Positions 61,724 to 64,000 of a stretch of DNA of 64,000 nucleotides are shown here, one piece after another. The stretch's first letter is position 1, and every line of letters begins with the position of its first letter. The stretch spans positions 558,001-622,000 of the forward strand of contig MLAX01000001.1 in the NCBI GenBank assembly GCA_001890945.1, written 5' to 3'. The position numbers and the translations under genes were made by a program. The stretch is from Alphaproteobacteria bacterium AO1-B (GTDB taxonomy: Bacteria; Pseudomonadota; Alphaproteobacteria; Rhizobiales; Stappiaceae). The notes beneath the pieces were generated by a model. It was not told where the DNA came from. It saw only the letters and a list, made by a program, of their open reading frames with translations, and did no database searches.

Positions 61724-62998
61724 CTAGGTCCAAACCAGAACGTCTCCCCGCCAATTTGGCGAGATCTTGTCCTGCCAGAAGGTTCCGTACCAACGGGTCC
61801 GCAAAGGTCTTGGAAGGTCCGGAAGGATCACCGCGACAGCATCAGAGACCATTTGTTCCGGCAACAAGGCATCATCCGGTGCGGTCAGTTCCGGGTCTGC
61901 GAAGACAACCGGCGTGTTGGCATCGGCAGCACGTTGCTCAATTTCCGCCCGGCTGGCGGCATCAACGTATCCGAAAACCCGGAGTTCTGTGGCCGTCCAA
62001 AGCCGTTCTACGAGCGCCAGATCAAGTGCACGCCAGACATCATAAGACCCATCGAACAACACGGTGACGGGACCGGCTCGGGGGACATCGACCGCGTAAA
62101 GCGTCGGCCCAGGGTGCATGCTGGCAACACGCAGCAATCCGTCAGGTTGCTTGGTGGCATGGGGGGTTGCAACGCCGACACCATGATCCGCCCATCCGTC
62201 TGTTGGCAGAACCAGAAACTCACGCACGTCGCCGACACCGGCCATTGATGCAGCCGCATCACCTTCCTCGTAGACGAGCTCCACTGAAACGCCGAGATCG
62301 TCTGAGAGCGAGCGCAGATCAGGCAGCCAATGACCGACCTTGTCGCGAATCAACCGCATCGTCTCGGTGCTGTTGTCTGTTGCATCCACATATCCTGTGT
62401 CTACAGCGACAACAGCGATGAGCGGGAGGTCTGTGCGTGCTGCAAATTCTGCTGCGCGGCGCGCGAGCTTCGGCGCGGCATCGCCAACTGCTGCAAAGCG
62501 GACGCGTTCAGGCGCAACCACATCCTTGAGGGATACGAAACCCGATTTTTCAGCATCGCAGAGCACAGGATCCGCAGACACCGGCACTTCTGTTGCGATG
62601 TCTGCCTCAGCCGCCATCCCTTGCAGATCTAAGCGTTCAGCCTGCTTTTCAATCGGCTGCTCTGGCCTTTTCAAAACGTCACGCAAGGCATTGTCCGCAT
62701 CTCCGATCCCGGCCAGCTCAGCGCCGGACAGGTACGCCGCTCGTGCCAGCAAATGACTTGCGACTGGAATCGTCAGGATCAGGAACAACAGGGTCATGCC
62801 GCCCATCATCGTTGAATCCAAGCTGGATTTGCTAAGCATGGTCCCGATCAGGACCAGACCAGCACCCAACGTGCCTGCTTTCGTTGCGGCGTGCATCCGC
62901 TGGAAAGGATCGTCAAAGCGCAGCAATCCGATCGTTGCGATCAGCAAGAAGCCAACGCCAACGAATTTCACCAAAAGAGCAATAAGATCAACCATCAC
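61724..62998 (-). CDS. MnhG/MrpG antiporter subunit fused to a large soluble domain
   Basis: A 424-residue protein. Residues about 1-110 are the monovalent cation/H+ antiporter subunit G, with three membrane segments and the motif FDDPFQRMHAATKAGTLGAGLVL near 28-50. From about 115 it continues as a soluble domain, where family members usually end at 110-130. This extension (about 310 residues) includes RFAAVGDAAPKLARRAAEFAARTDLPLIAVVAVD near 168-201, which looks like universal-stress-type/nucleotide-binding repeats, and VTVLFDGSYDVWRALDLALVERLWTATELRVFG. Two such repeats are possible. It follows mnhF with a 4-base overlap. Confidence 0.78.
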   Translation of the reverse strand: MMVDLIALLVKFVGVGFLLIATIGLLRFDDPFQRMHAATKAGTLGAGLVLIGTMLSKSSLDSTMMGGMTLLFLILTIPVASHLLARAAYLSGAELAGIGDADNALRDVLKRPEQPIEKQAERLDLQGMAAEADIATEVPVSADPVLCDAEKSGFVSLKDVVAPERVRFAAVGDAAPKLARRAAEFAARTDLPLIAVVAVDTGYVDATDNSTETMRLIRDKVGHWLPDLRSLSDDLGVSVELVYEEGDAAASMAGVGDVREFLVLPTDGWADHGVGVATPHATKQPDGLLRVASMHPGPTLYAVDVPRAGPVTVLFDGSYDVWRALDLALVERLWTATELRVFGYVDAASRAEIEQRAADANTPVVFADPELTAPDDALLPEQMVSDAVAVILPDLPRPLRTRWYGTFWQDKISPNWRGDVLVWT

Positions 62999-63351
62999 GA
63001 TGCCTCCTGCTGCGCGGCTTTATTGGCTTTTTGTTTGCCATTGTCCCGGAAGCGGCCATCGGTGACAGCGACCTTGCGTTCCAGGAAAGCTGCAAATGCT
63101 GCCGTTGCGACAAAGGCGATCAGGGCCAGCGCAAATGCCACATCGAGGAATTCGGACCGGCCGGTGGTCAGCGCGGTCAAGGCGCAGGCGGCCACGGCCA
63201 GACCCGTCAGCATATCAATGGCGACAAACCGGTCCGCATAGCTCGGGCCTTTCATGAGCCGCAAGGCGGTGAGCGCGAAAGCGCCGATAATCAACAGTAC
63301 CAGAACCGTGTTGAGGGTCTCAGAAATACCCAAAATGCTTTCAGTGCTCAT
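62995..63351 (-). CDS. MnhF/MrpF antiporter subunit
   Basis: A 118-residue membrane protein: three hydrophobic segments with the MrpF motif RLMKGPSYADRFVAIDMLTGLAVA near 31-54 and LDVAFALALIAFVATAAFAAFLER near 69-92. It is a small subunit of the multi-component Na+/H+ (Mnh/Mrp) antiporter. It overlaps both neighbours by 4 bases. Confidence 0.93.
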   Translation of the reverse strand: MSTESILGISETLNTVLVLLIIGAFALTALRLMKGPSYADRFVAIDMLTGLAVAACALTALTTGRSEFLDVAFALALIAFVATAAFAAFLERKVAVTDGRFRDNGKQKANKAAQQEAS

Positions 63352-63728
63352 GCGACGGCTCCTTTCTTGGTTACAGTTTGGCTGGGAGCCGGTCCCTCGA
63401 CAGCCCGAACGCGGGTTTCAAACGTGTCTTTGATGGAACGGATCACGTCCTCGTCGCTTTCCCGGTCCAAGACATGGACATAGAGCGTCTTGCGATCATC
63501 TGAGATGTGCAGCGAGGTGGTTCCCGGTGTCAGGCTCACGATGTTTGCAAGGGTGGTGATCCCCATGTCTGTCCGCAGGTCGAGCGGGACCGCAACAATG
63601 GCCGGCTTCAATTTCTGCTTGTTGGACAAGACGGCGACCGTCACGTCCACTGAGGCTTTTACCAGCTCGATGATAAAGACGCCGCACAGAAGGCCGAAGG
63701 CGCCCAAACGCTGTAAAAGGCTAATCAT
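63348..63728 (-). CDS. MnhE/MrpE antiporter subunit
   Basis: A 126-residue MrpE-type protein: one membrane segment near the N-terminus (GLLCGVFIIELVKASVDV), then the conserved PAIVAVPLDLRTDMGITTLANIVSLTPGT near 42-70 and the short DDRKTLYVHVLD block near 77-88. It is a shorter version without the second N-terminal membrane helix seen in some MrpE. Coupled by 4-base overlaps with mnhD and mnhF. Confidence 0.92.
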   Translation of the reverse strand: MISLLQRLGAFGLLCGVFIIELVKASVDVTVAVLSNKQKLKPAIVAVPLDLRTDMGITTLANIVSLTPGTTSLHISDDRKTLYVHVLDRESDEDVIRSIKDTFETRVRAVEGPAPSQTVTKKGAVA

Positions 63729-64000
63729 TGGTCGATCCTTTCAAGAGCAGCTTCACCAACTTGGGTCTCTTCACCGAAGAAGGCTGCGATGTAGACATCC
63801 GGTTGCGTGAGGGTGATGGAGGCTTTCTCCGCGAACTGAACGAACGGTTCGGCGTAAAAGCCAATTGTGAGCGTGATCGCACCCAGAACGGCGATTGGAG
63901 CTATCATCAGGACAGGGACTGGACGCGTTTGAGAACGCTCGATGCCCGGTGCTTTCCAGAACGCTTCCATCCAGATCTTTGTCATGGAGTAGAGCGTTAA
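63725..64000 (-). CDS. MnhD/MrpD antiporter subunit (C-terminal part)
   Basis: The last 91 residues of a NuoN/MrpD-type membrane subunit; the gene continues beyond the window. LTLYSMTKIWMEAFWK is the expected C-terminal block of the D subunit, followed by a hydrophobic segment (VLMIAPIAVLGAITLTIGFYAEPF) and a soluble tail. It is the upstream neighbour of mnhE, overlapping by 4 bases. The start lies outside the sequence given. Confidence 0.88.
   Translation of the reverse strand, partial: LTLYSMTKIWMEAFWKAPGIERSQTRPVPVLMIAPIAVLGAITLTIGFYAEPFVQFAEKASITLTQPDVYIAAFFGEETQVGEAALERIDQ

Noticed and set aside
1..64000. CRISPR array, rRNA operon or replication origin (repABC, dnaA boxes)
   Set aside because: No regularly spaced repeats, rRNA signatures or replication initiator genes were seen in the window.

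Overview
The window reads as an alphaproteobacterial chromosome (or large replicon). The coding style, the TRAP transporter plus DctB/DctD-type regulators, the GbpR-like LysR, XapX, and the MnhG/F/E operon fit a Rhodobacterales/Stappiaceae-type (Roseibium/Labrenzia-like) marine bacterium; that placement is inferred, not demonstrated. No rRNA, convincing tRNA or CRISPR array was seen.

Layout. (1) 0-12.4 kb is mobile and defence DNA: small orphan genes, two serine recombinases, a frameshifted AraC regulator, then a minus-strand operon of Vsr endonuclease, C5 cytosine methyltransferase, Eco29kI-like GIY-YIG restriction enzyme and a TrlF-type PHP-ATPase. A complete 1224-bp IS3-family element follows, with TTCT target duplications and a stop codon inside orfA. 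(2) 12.5-34.7 kb is a conjugative or mobilizable element: a DotA/TraY-like protein, ArdA antirestriction protein, VirD4/TraG coupling protein, MOBP-type relaxase, MobC-like accessory protein and a candidate oriT. Six peptidoglycan-acting proteins are interspersed (two M15 peptidases, a lysozyme-like protein, a Tlde1-type L,D-transpeptidase-fold protein, an amidase and a glucosaminidase-like protein), with a likely Tlde1 immunity protein and a cyclodipeptide-synthase-like protein. (3) 35.0-36.9 kb is a scar where a 3'-truncated hsdR is joined tail-to-tail to the first ~85 codons of a tyrosine integrase; it probably marks the right edge of the mobile DNA.

(4) 37.2-61.6 kb is metabolic. A seven-gene minus-strand operon (XapX, isochorismatase-like hydrolase, amidohydrolase, HlyD adaptor, MFS transporter, [2Fe-2S] subunit, molybdopterin hydroxylase) is divergent from a GcvA-like LysR. 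An MhqO/MhqD-like quinone-detoxification pair is divergent from a second LysR. A third LysR is divergent from an 11-gene hydroxyquinol operon: two intradiol dioxygenases (one lacking an iron ligand), maleylacetate reductase, a 32-codon ORF, a BKACE enzyme, a RutE-like nitroreductase, two YciI-like proteins, TRAP DctP and fused DctQM, and a GFA-family protein. A DctB/DctD-like two-component system lies convergent to its end.

(5) 61.7-64.0 kb is the 3' part of an Mnh/Mrp-type Na+/H+ antiporter operon (D partial, E, F, G), in which MnhG is fused to a ~310-residue soluble domain.

How the parts fit: aromatic acids or hydroxylated aromatics would enter through the TRAP system and be converted to hydroxyquinol. 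Ring cleavage and maleylacetate reduction then give 3-oxoadipate. No pcaIJ/pcaF is present, so the BKACE enzyme may carry out the final cleavage. The mobile half pairs DNA-transfer and antirestriction genes with cell-wall enzymes that mostly lack signal peptides, which could be conjugation-associated lysins or antibacterial effectors.
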